A DNA stretch of 64,000 nucleotides from Fundidesulfovibrio agrisoli (GTDB taxonomy: Bacteria; Desulfobacterota; Desulfovibrionia; Desulfovibrionales; Desulfovibrionaceae). Of this stretch, positions 8,445 to 15,421 are shown one piece after another; the first letter of the stretch is position 1, and each line of letters begins with the position of its first letter. Under the pieces are notes generated by a model. That model did not search any database. It saw only the letters and a program-made list of their open reading frames with translations, and was not told where the DNA came from. The DNA is taken from the NCBI RefSeq assembly GCF_022808715.1, contig NZ_JAKZKX010000006.1, positions 124,001 through 188,000 on the forward strand, given 5' to 3'. The position numbers and the translations under genes were made by a program.

Positions 8445-9434
8445 ATGGCGATCAAGATTGGCGTGAACGGATTCGGACGCATCGGGCGGTATCTCACCCG
8501 TCTCCTGGCCGACGACAAGGACATCGAGATCGCGGTCATCAACGCCCGCGCCTCCAACGCCGACCTGGCCCGCCTCCTCAAGTACGACTCCGTGCACCGC
8601 ACCTTCCACGGTGAAGTGGGCACCTGGGAGGACGGCATCACCGTCTGCGGCAAGAAGATCCTGGTGACGCGCTGCAACTCCGGCGAGTGGAAGTGGGGCG
8701 AGCTGGGCATCGACTACGTTGCCGAGACCACGGGCAAGTTCACCGAGCGCGACAAGGCCGCCCATCACCTGGCCTGCGGCGCCAAGAAGGTGCTCATCTC
8801 CGCGCCCGCCAAGAACCCGGACTGCACCGTGGTCATGGGCGTCAACGAGCACATCTACGATCCGGCCGCCCACGCCATCGTCTCCTCGGCGTCCTGCACC
8901 ACCAACTGCCTGGCCCCGGTGGTCAAGGTCATCAACGACGCCTACGGCATCAAGCACGGCCTGATGACCACCATCCACGCCTACACCATGAGCCAGCGCA
9001 TCCTGGACGGCTCCCACAAGGATCCCCGCCGCGCCCGCGCCGCCTGCGTCTCCATGATCCCCACCACCACCGGCGCGGCCCGCGCCACCACCATGGTGCT
9101 GCCGGAGCTGGCGGGCAAACTGGACGGCTACTCCATCCGCGTCCCGACCCCCGACGGCTCCATCGTTGACTTCACCTGCGAAGTCTCCAAGGCCGTCACC
9201 CGCGACGAGGTCAACGCGCTGCTCAAGGCCAAGGCCAGCGACGCCATGGGCTACACCGACGAGCCCCTGGTCTCCGTGGACTACCTGGGCGACACCCACG
9301 GCGGCGTGGTGGACGGCCCCCTGACCGCCGTCATGGACCAGACCATGGTCAAGGTGGTCATCTGGTACGACAACGAGGCCGGGTTCACCAACCAGTTCGT
9401 GCGCCTCATCAAGCTGGTCGTCTCCAAGGGCTAA
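8445..9434 (+). CDS. gap: Glyceraldehyde-3-phosphate dehydrogenase
   Basis: This 329-residue protein has the N-terminal Rossmann motif GVNGFGRIGR and the catalytic cysteine (about residue 151) in SSASCTTNCLAPV. The phosphate-site segment TTTGAARATT and the C-terminal VIWYDNEAGFTNQFV are typical. It oxidises glyceraldehyde 3-phosphate with NAD(P) and phosphate to 1,3-bisphosphoglycerate in the cytoplasm. The residues after the second strand, VINARASNAD, have Ala/Arg where many NAD-specific enzymes have an Asp, so cofactor preference is open. An AAGGAG site lies just upstream, and a clear terminator follows. Confidence 0.97.
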   Translation: MAIKIGVNGFGRIGRYLTRLLADDKDIEIAVINARASNADLARLLKYDSVHRTFHGEVGTWEDGITVCGKKILVTRCNSGEWKWGELGIDYVAETTGKFTERDKAAHHLACGAKKVLISAPAKNPDCTVVMGVNEHIYDPAAHAIVSSASCTTNCLAPVVKVINDAYGIKHGLMTTIHAYTMSQRILDGSHKDPRRARAACVSMIPTTTGAARATTMVLPELAGKLDGYSIRVPTPDGSIVDFTCEVSKAVTRDEVNALLKAKASDAMGYTDEPLVSVDYLGDTHGGVVDGPLTAVMDQTMVKVVIWYDNEAGFTNQFVRLIKLVVSKG

Positions 9435-9448
9435 CACAAGGATTGCGC

Positions 9449-9482
9449 GGCCGGGGGCCAGGGCCTCCGGCCGTTCCGTTTT
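9449..9482 (+). terminator. Rho-independent terminator of fba-gap
   Basis: GGCCGGGGG pairs with CCTCCGGCC (one G-U pair) around a six-base loop and is followed by GTTCCGTTTTC. It starts 15 bases after the gap stop codon. It also argues that the next gene begins downstream of this hairpin. Confidence 0.75.
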
Positions 9483-9511
9483 CAGGCCGTATCGATTGCG
9501 GGGTGCGACGG

Positions 9512-9937
9512 GTGGTTAACCGGAAGATTGAGACGTCAGACACCGCCACGAGGTTGTCCAAGGCGACCGTGCTGGTGGCCGAGGATACGCCCGTCATGCG
9601 CGAGCTCATCTGTTCCCTGCTGGAGCCCCTGGGGCTCGGGCGGGTGCTGCAGGCCTCGGGCGGCCAGGAGGCCTGGGAGCTGCTGGAATCGGCCGGCGCG
9701 GACGTGGTGGTGGCCGATTGGCTCATGCCCGGCATGAACGGCCTGGAGTTGCTGGCCGGCATGCGCGGCGACGACCGTTTCGCCAAGGTGCCGTTCATCA
9801 TGGTCACCGGCGTGCCGGACAAGCGCGTGCTCGGCCAGTGCGGGGCCTATCCCGCCACGGACTGGATCCTCAAGCCTGTGGACGGTTCCGAGCTCAAGCG
9901 CAAGCTGCTCAAGGCCCTGGGCCGCCCCCACAGCTAG
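9512..9937 (+). CDS. Single-domain response regulator (receiver only)
   Basis: This protein of about 141 residues is one receiver domain (TVLVAEDTPVMRELI, phospho-acceptor Asp in VVVADWLMPGMNGLELL, Thr in FIMVTGVP, Lys in WILKPVDGS) with no output domain. It is CheY-like, acting through protein contact or phosphotransfer. The start is uncertain: the GTG at 9512 is chosen because an earlier TTG at 9443 lies ahead of the gap terminator; a GTG at 9503 is also possible. It ends 20 bases before the membrane protein gene that follows. No cognate kinase is adjacent. Confidence 0.82.
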   Translation: MVNRKIETSDTATRLSKATVLVAEDTPVMRELICSLLEPLGLGRVLQASGGQEAWELLESAGADVVVADWLMPGMNGLELLAGMRGDDRFAKVPFIMVTGVPDKRVLGQCGAYPATDWILKPVDGSELKRKLLKALGRPHS

Positions 9938-9957
9938 CCCCGCGGAGCCTTTCGCCA

Positions 9958-10899
9958 ATGAATCCCCTTGTCGCCGTGGTCCGCGACGCGGTCCGCGTCA
10001 GCCTGGACCTGTTCAAGGTCATGGTGCCCATCATCATCCTGGTCAAGGTGCTGCAGACCATGGGCGCGGTGGACTACATCGCCGCCCCGGTGGAGCCCCT
10101 GATGGAGCTGGTGGGCCTGCCCGCCGGGCTGGGCCTGGCCTGGGCCACGGCCATGCTCTCCAGCATCTATTCCGGGCTGGTGGTGTTCTACGCGCTGGCC
10201 CCCTCCATGGGGCCGCTCAGCCAGGCCCAGGTCACGGTGCTGGGCGTGCTCATGCTCATCGCCCACAACCTGCTGGTCGAAGGCCAGGTCACCAAACGCT
10301 GCGGCGTGAGCTTCTTCGGCCAGAACCTGCTGCGCGTGTTCGGCGCGCTCGGGTGCGCGTGGATATTGCACGCCATCCTGGAGGGCGGGGGCTACCTGGC
10401 CCAGCCCGCGCGCATCCTGCTCGCGCCCCAGCCGCAGGACGCCTCCCTGGCCGGGTGGGCCTTGGGCGAGCTCAAGAACCTCGGCTGGATCTTCCTGGTC
10501 ATCCTTGCGCTCATGGCGCTCATGCGCGCGCTGAACGCCGTGGGGGCCACGCGCCTGTTCGAGGCAGCGCTGGAGCCCTTCCTGCGGCTCATGGGCATCG
10601 GGCGCAAGGCGGCCACTGTCACGGTGATCGGCATGACCATGGGCCTGGCCTACGGCGGCGGCCTCATCATCCACGAGGCCCAGTCCGGCAAGCTCTCCAA
10701 GCGGGACATCTTCGCCTCGGTCTCGCTCATGAGCCTCTCCCACGCCCTCATCGAGGATACGCTGCTGCTCACCCTCATCGGCGCGAGCCCCTGGGGCACC
10801 ATGGTGGCCCGTCTGAGCTTCTCGCTGGTGGTCATCGCGGTGCTGGCCCGGGTGGTGCCCATCCGGGAGGATGTCGCGCCCGCGGCGGGGAAGGGCTGA
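9958..10899 (+). CDS. Nucleoside-recognition (GATE) domain membrane protein
   Basis: The start at MNPLVAVVRDAVRV follows GGAGCCTTTCGCCA; the open frame upstream belongs to the shadow of the receiver gene. The 313-residue protein has about eight hydrophobic segments in two halves. VMVPIIILVKVLQTMGAVDYI and a later GMTMGLAYGGGLIIHEA resemble the paired nucleoside-recognition domains of SpmA/SpmB and FeoB-like proteins. Loop segments LSHALIEDTLLLTLIGAS fit the same family. It is an inner-membrane protein and the transported species is unknown. It follows the receiver gene by 20 bases and may be co-transcribed with it. Confidence 0.82.
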   Translation: MNPLVAVVRDAVRVSLDLFKVMVPIIILVKVLQTMGAVDYIAAPVEPLMELVGLPAGLGLAWATAMLSSIYSGLVVFYALAPSMGPLSQAQVTVLGVLMLIAHNLLVEGQVTKRCGVSFFGQNLLRVFGALGCAWILHAILEGGGYLAQPARILLAPQPQDASLAGWALGELKNLGWIFLVILALMALMRALNAVGATRLFEAALEPFLRLMGIGRKAATVTVIGMTMGLAYGGGLIIHEAQSGKLSKRDIFASVSLMSLSHALIEDTLLLTLIGASPWGTMVARLSFSLVVIAVLARVVPIREDVAPAAGKG

Positions 10900-10914
10900 A
10901 GGGAAGAGAGAGAG

Positions 10915-10968
10915 ATGCCTCCGGCGGCCAAAGGGAGTTCCTCCCTTTGGAATCCCTTCCGGCTTCGC
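10915..10968 (+). repeat. Dispersed hairpin repeat, copy C
   Basis: This copy starts ATGCCTCCGGCGGCC, carries the perfect hairpin CCAAAGGGAG/CTCCCTTTGG and ends CTTCCGGCTTCGC. It occupies the whole gap between two convergent genes (ends at 10899 and 10982), so its hairpin could stop transcription from both sides. Confidence 0.8.
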
Positions 10969-10981
10969 GCTGGGGGCGGAG

Positions 10982-11560
10982 TTATTTCTTCGGCTTCTCG
11001 CCCAGGTCCTGGGCGCTGGCGGAAAATGAGAAAAGATTTTTGCCCGTCTTGAGCACGATGTAGCGGTTGGAGACCGAAGCCACGTACTTCTGCGTCTCCG
11101 GTATGGGCGGTATCCCCGCGCTCCTGCGCACGGCCTCCGGCCCGGCGTTGTACGCGGCCAGGGCCAGCCTCACGTCCCCGAAAGCCTTGATCTGCTCCTT
11201 CAGGTAGCGGCAGCCCGCGTCGATGTTGGCCGCCGGGTCGAAGGCGTCCTTGAGACCCAGGTCCTGCGCGGTGCCGGGCATGATCTGGGTCATGCCCTGC
11301 GCGCCCTTGGGCGATACGGCCTGGGCGTCGCCGCCGGACTCCACCTCCACCAGCGCCTGCAGCAGGGCGCGGTCGATCCCGTACTTGGCGGCGGCCTGCT
11401 TGATCCAGAGTTTCACCTGCGAGTCGGCGATTCCTTTGGGAATGCGGAAATCGAACTCGCCGGGTTCATGCTCCTTCTCGGCCGCGAGGCAGGGAAGGGC
11501 GAGGACCAGGCAAAGCAGGGCGGCCGCGACGGCGGGGAGGGGGCGTGTGTTGGTGCGCAT
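10982..11560 (-). CDS. Exported lytic murein transglycosylase (SLT domain)
   Basis: The start MRTNTRPLPAVAAALLCLVL gives a normal signal peptide ending near LPCLAAEKE. The mature part of this 192-residue protein is an SLT/lysozyme-like domain. ALVEVESGGDAQAVSPKGAQ contains the catalytic glutamate in the ES motif. It continues with GMTQIMPGTAQDLGL and LALAAYNAGPEAVRR, all standard family blocks. It should cleave peptidoglycan glycan strands in the periplasm, leaving 1,6-anhydro-muramic ends. It lies 50 bases downstream of the PilZ gene on the same strand and may be at the end of that transcript. Confidence 0.93.
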   Translation of the reverse strand: MRTNTRPLPAVAAALLCLVLALPCLAAEKEHEPGEFDFRIPKGIADSQVKLWIKQAAAKYGIDRALLQALVEVESGGDAQAVSPKGAQGMTQIMPGTAQDLGLKDAFDPAANIDAGCRYLKEQIKAFGDVRLALAAYNAGPEAVRRSAGIPPIPETQKYVASVSNRYIVLKTGKNLFSFSASAQDLGEKPKK

Positions 11561-11610
11561 GGCCAGGCTGTGCCAAAGCGCGCGGGGAATGTCCAGCCGG
11601 GGGGGCGTCG

Positions 11611-13041
11611 TCAGACGCCCGCCGCCTCCATGCGGGTCATGAATGAAGCCAGCAGGGGCAACTGGTGCTTGCCCGCCTGGAACACCAGGCCAAGGGAGAC
11701 CCGGTTCTCCTTCATTGTGAAGTTCTTGATCCTGGCTTTCAGGCTCTCGACGCGCAGCCCGTCCAGCGGCAGGGTGAGGTGCACCGTGTCCCCGCTCATC
11801 ACGTTGACGACGCCCTCCTGCCCGTCCAGGTTGGCAAGCACGCGGCAGCCGCCCATGCTGATGTCCGTGACGTAGCCGCTCACGCGCATCATCTCGCCCT
11901 CCAGGGCGGCGGGCATCATGCAGTGCACGCGCGGGTGCAGCCTGCGTTTGAGCACTTCGATCTTCTTGGGGCAGGCGAAGAACACCAGGGGGCGCGGCTT
12001 GGTGATGAACTTGAGCACGCAGGTGCGGAACCCGAAGTAGGAGCCCTGCTTCTCGAACCGGCCGCGCAGGCCCATGCCCGGCTTGGGGCAGCAGCCCAGG
12101 GCGGTGAGCGGCATCTCCGCGATGATGCACTCCGGGACGTCCACCGCCACCACGCTGGAGGCGTCGTAGAGGTGGTTGCCCGTGAACTGGAGCTCCAGGG
12201 GCTGGGCCACGGTGAGGCTCACGTCCGCCCCGTCGCTGACGTGGGCCGTGGCGTCGCGCAGGGCCTCGGATTCCAGCGGGGCGTGCGCCCTGCTTGTGGG
12301 CGGGGGCGAGTTCAGGGCAGCCGCCAGGGAGTCCTCCCGGCGCAGGTTCTCCACCATGATGAGCTCGCACACGAAACGTTCCGCCAACTCGGAGCTGCGC
12401 CCCTCATGGAAGGACATGCACAGGGCCACGGCTGCCCCGTCCTGCTGCACGGAGCGCAGCTCTCCGGTGAAGGTCTCCATGCGCAAGCCGCTCACCGGCA
12501 GGCGGATCTCCAGGGGGGCGCCGTGGTGCAGGGGGGGGCCTCCGTTGCGGGGATGGCTGGAGGTCACGATGCGGCAGCCGCCCACGCTGAAGTCGCTCAG
12601 GTGCCCCTCGCAGGTGAAGCCCTCGCCCACGGCGGTGGCAGGCAGCAGGCATTTGTGGCGCACGTGGCGGCGCAGCGCGCGGGAGCGCACCTCCTGCGGG
12701 TAACCCAGAAAGAGAACGTGGACGGGGTGGCTCAGTGCGGCGAGGACTTCGGAATGGAAGGCGTAGACCGTGCCGTCCTTCTCCAGGAGCACGTCAACGC
12801 CCGATCCGGGGCGCGCGGACCGGGCCGCCTGGGAAGCGGCGGGAGGCCGGACCACGATGAACTCTCCGCGCTTGAGCCCGAGCACCTTGGCGCGCTCGGC
12901 CCGCTCGGACCCGGCGCAGCGGATGGTCATGGGGTGGCCGGGCTCCAGCAGCAGGCTGGCCAGGCCGAGGCTGTCGGGGCAGGCCACCGCGGCGGCAGAG
13001 CCGCAATACCTGTCTCCGTCGTCCGAATTTTCCCAGTACAT
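11611..13041 (-). CDS. Tandem PilZ-domain c-di-GMP receptor
   Basis: This 476-residue protein (start MYWENSDDGDR preferred; SD weak) consists of two similar halves. Each has an YcgR-N-like beta domain followed by a PilZ domain. In the first, the binding motif RRHVR (124-128) is followed by DFSVGG (150-155); in the second, RLHPR (367-371) is followed by DISMGG (393-398). Both RxxxR and D/NxSxxG signatures are complete, so two c-di-GMP sites are expected. There is no membrane segment. It lies 188 bases downstream of the diguanylate cyclase gene of the sia operon, so it is a natural candidate effector for that operon's c-di-GMP. Effector partners are unknown. Confidence 0.88.
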   Translation of the reverse strand: MYWENSDDGDRYCGSAAAVACPDSLGLASLLLEPGHPMTIRCAGSERAERAKVLGLKRGEFIVVRPPAASQAARSARPGSGVDVLLEKDGTVYAFHSEVLAALSHPVHVLFLGYPQEVRSRALRRHVRHKCLLPATAVGEGFTCEGHLSDFSVGGCRIVTSSHPRNGGPPLHHGAPLEIRLPVSGLRMETFTGELRSVQQDGAAVALCMSFHEGRSSELAERFVCELIMVENLRREDSLAAALNSPPPTSRAHAPLESEALRDATAHVSDGADVSLTVAQPLELQFTGNHLYDASSVVAVDVPECIIAEMPLTALGCCPKPGMGLRGRFEKQGSYFGFRTCVLKFITKPRPLVFFACPKKIEVLKRRLHPRVHCMMPAALEGEMMRVSGYVTDISMGGCRVLANLDGQEGVVNVMSGDTVHLTLPLDGLRVESLKARIKNFTMKENRVSLGLVFQAGKHQLPLLASFMTRMEAAGV

Positions 13042-13229
13042 GCTCGGTCTCACGCGGAACGCTGAGCGTTGGCGGCCGTGCGCCTTGCGGAGCCGGGTGC
13101 GGCGGGATGCCGCGGCCTGCATCGGGCAGGAGAGCCCCAAGCCTGCCTGGTCACGACATTATCCTGCGAAACTCCCTCTGGAAAGTCGGAAAACACGAAT
13201 TCCGCCAGAGAATCCGCAGGGCTGTGCGG

Positions 13230-14435
13230 TCAGCGGGGCCCCTCGCCGGGGGCCTGTTCCCGCTGGGTGGCGGTCACGGTCCTGTCGCGGCCCTGGGCCT
13301 TGGCCTCGTAGAGGGCGTTGTCGGCGGCGGAGATGGCCTTGTCCAGGTCCGACCCGGGGAGGACCGAGGCGATGCCGAAGCTCATGGTCACCGTGATGGT
13401 GCCTCCGTTCCAGCGGGTGGGTGTGTCGCGCACCAGCTCGCCCAGTTTCCGGGCCACGTTGTGGGCGGCCTCGGCTCCGGTCTCGGGCAGCAGTATCATG
13501 AACTCCTCGCCGCCCCAGCGGGCGCACAGGTCCTCGGCGCGCAGGTGGGACTGCATCAGGGCGGCCACGTTGCGCAGCACTGCGTCGCCGCACTGGTGGC
13601 CGTGGGTGTCGTTGACCTGCTTGAAATGGTCCACGTCGCCCAGGATGAGCGTGAGCTCGCTGTTATGGCGCTGCATCCGGTTGTGCTCGGCCTCCATGCG
13701 GTGGGTCATCTCCCAGCGGTTGGCCAGGCCGGTGAGCAGGTCGGTGCGGGCCAGCAGCTCCAGGCGCATGTTGAGGTCGCGCAACTGGGACTGGTAGGAG
13801 TCGGAGATGGTCACGGTCTTGGCGAAGCGGCGCGCCAGCTTGGAGTAGCGGTGCACCAGGCGCTCCAGGTCCTCCTCGAATTCCGGGGCTTTGGCCTCCA
13901 CCCTGGCGGCCAGCTCCCTGGCCTCGCGCACGTACTGGTCGTCTGTGACGATGGAGGGGCGGTTGCGCGTTCTGGGCTTCGACGGGGGCTGGGGGGGGGC
14001 CTCGGCATTGGGAAGCGGGCTCGCCTCGGCGGCGCCCATGCGGGCGTAGGTGGACTTGAGGCAGTCCGGGCAGATGCCCTGGGAGAACATGATGTCCGCG
14101 TTGCGGCTGAGGAAAGTTTCCAGCTTCTGCCAGTAGTCCTCCGACTGGGGGCGCACCCTGCGGCAGTAGACGCACAGGGGCAGGGCCACCTCGCGCAGCT
14201 GGTTGATCTTGGTCATGGCGCGCTCCAGCTTCACGGCCAGCTCCTTGACCTGGCGCTGGTAGCCGTCGCTGATGAGCAGCGTCTTGTAGAGCCTGCGGGA
14301 GAGCGTGCGGTATCCGTCGGCCAGGATGGCGTACTCCGACTGCAGCGCATCCGGCCCCGGCGGGTCCAGCAGGAACTCCCCGCAACGGTCGAGGAGGGGG
14401 TCGTCCTGCGCGGGGGTGGCTCTCTTGGGGCTCAT
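13230..14435 (-). CDS. siaD: SiaD-type diguanylate cyclase with Cys4 N-terminal module
   Basis: The 401-residue protein starts at MSPKRATPAQDD, eight bases after AGGAG. A helical N-terminal region contains two CxxC pairs (Cys88/Cys91 and Cys122/Cys125, in LCVYCRRV and GICPDCLK), a probable metal-binding element. A second helical segment leads into the GGDEF domain. GGEEF is intact at 308-312, with an RxxD I-site at 299-302 (RAED). It should synthesise c-di-GMP with feedback control. It lies five bases after the SiaC gene. In Pseudomonas aeruginosa, unphosphorylated SiaC binds and activates SiaD; the gene order here implies the same logic. Confidence 0.88.
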   Translation of the reverse strand: MSPKRATPAQDDPLLDRCGEFLLDPPGPDALQSEYAILADGYRTLSRRLYKTLLISDGYQRQVKELAVKLERAMTKINQLREVALPLCVYCRRVRPQSEDYWQKLETFLSRNADIMFSQGICPDCLKSTYARMGAAEASPLPNAEAPPQPPSKPRTRNRPSIVTDDQYVREARELAARVEAKAPEFEEDLERLVHRYSKLARRFAKTVTISDSYQSQLRDLNMRLELLARTDLLTGLANRWEMTHRMEAEHNRMQRHNSELTLILGDVDHFKQVNDTHGHQCGDAVLRNVAALMQSHLRAEDLCARWGGEEFMILLPETGAEAAHNVARKLGELVRDTPTRWNGGTITVTMSFGIASVLPGSDLDKAISAADNALYEAKAQGRDRTVTATQREQAPGEGPR

Positions 14436-14440
14436 GGGTA

Positions 14441-14815
14441 CTACTCCTGGGGCACGAGGTTGAACTCGAAGGTGACCTCTTCCTGGAATTCCTCGGCCAG
14501 GTCCAGGGCTCGGGGGTTCTCGCTGTCGTAGCGCCAGAGCACACTGGCGGCGAAGCCCTTGGCCGAGGCCTCCTCCAGGATGTCGAGCAGGTCGAGCATG
14601 CACTTGGTGCTGCTCGAGTTCATGTAGCTCACGTGGATGTCCAGGCGCAGGGAGTCCAGGGCGGCGACGGCCTCCCGCAGCCAGCGCATCACGGGGTCGT
14701 AGAACTCGAAGGAGTTCTCGGGGTAGGACTCTCCCGAGATGCGCAGCGTGCTTGTCTGCGCGTCGTAGGCGATCTCCGGGGAGGTGGAGGTCATTGCGAT
14801 GTCGAGCGGTTGCAT
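14441..14815 (-). CDS. siaC: SiaC family regulatory phosphoprotein (DUF1987)
   Basis: This 124-residue protein matches the SiaC/DUF1987 family: an N-terminal beta part with TSTLRISGESYPENSFEFYDP, then DIHVSYMNSSSTKCMLDLLDIL and a C-terminal helix and strand. The NSSSTK segment carries the predicted phosphorylation site. Thr70 corresponds by position and context to Thr68 of Pseudomonas SiaC, an assignment by inference. It would be phosphorylated by the upstream SiaB-like kinase, dephosphorylated by SiaA, and bind SiaD when unphosphorylated. AAGGAG lies five bases before the ATG. Genes are spaced 25 bases (upstream) and 5 bases (downstream). Confidence 0.9.
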   Translation of the reverse strand: MQPLDIAMTSTSPEIAYDAQTSTLRISGESYPENSFEFYDPVMRWLREAVAALDSLRLDIHVSYMNSSSTKCMLDLLDILEEASAKGFAASVLWRYDSENPRALDLAEEFQEEVTFEFNLVPQE

Positions 14816-14840
14816 GGGGGCTCCTTGACCGTCGCCGCGG

Positions 14841-15371
14841 CTACACCGTGGCGGCGAGGCTGAAGAATGCGTACTTCCCGTCCAGGTCGCGCACGCTGTA
14901 GCTGAGCTTTTCCGGGCTTCTGCGGGCTATGTCCAGCAGGCCCAGGCCGGCCCCGAGCGCGCCGGGCTGGCGGTCCTTGCGCATCTGCTCCTTGTAGCGG
15001 GCCTTGAGCCCGGCCGGGTCCAGGGCGTTGATGGAGTCGATGTTGGCCAGCAGGGGCGGGATGTCCTCCCGCAGGACCACATTGCCCGAGGAGACCTGGT
15101 AGCGGCCGTTCTTCCTGGCGATGGTGATGATGGAGGAACCCTGGTCCCCGGTGGGCAGCGTGCGCGTGGCGCAATAGTTTTTCACGTTCTGGGCCAGCTC
15201 TATGTAGGCGGCGAACACGTCCATGACGGCGGCCTTGGCGATGTTCTCCGCGCTCAGGTGGTTGCGCACGGCCTGGCCTATCTCGTCGATGATGCTGTGG
15301 GAGAACGGGCCCGTGAAGCAGATCATCACGCCTGATTTGGAAAGCTCTTCCCTGATGGCGAACAGGTCCAT
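14841..15371 (-). CDS. siaB: SiaB family protein kinase (DUF6272)
   Basis: This 176-residue protein is a GHKL-fold kinase of the SiaB type. An N-box-like helix is seen in AYIELAQNVKNYCATR, and a glycine-rich lid in GALGAGLGLLDIARRS. The preceding strand TIARKNGRYQVSSGNVV fits the family. It should phosphorylate SiaC using ATP in the cytoplasm. GGAGGAAAC immediately precedes the ATG. It sits between siaA (50 bases upstream) and siaC (25 bases downstream), which makes the assignment much safer than sequence alone. Confidence 0.88.
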   Translation of the reverse strand: MDLFAIREELSKSGVMICFTGPFSHSIIDEIGQAVRNHLSAENIAKAAVMDVFAAYIELAQNVKNYCATRTLPTGDQGSSIITIARKNGRYQVSSGNVVLREDIPPLLANIDSINALDPAGLKARYKEQMRKDRQPGALGAGLGLLDIARRSPEKLSYSVRDLDGKYAFFSLAATV

Positions 15372-15421
15372 GTTTCCTCCGGTTGGAACCGCTCCGGGGG
15401 CGGTCCGTTCGTTGCCGGGGT

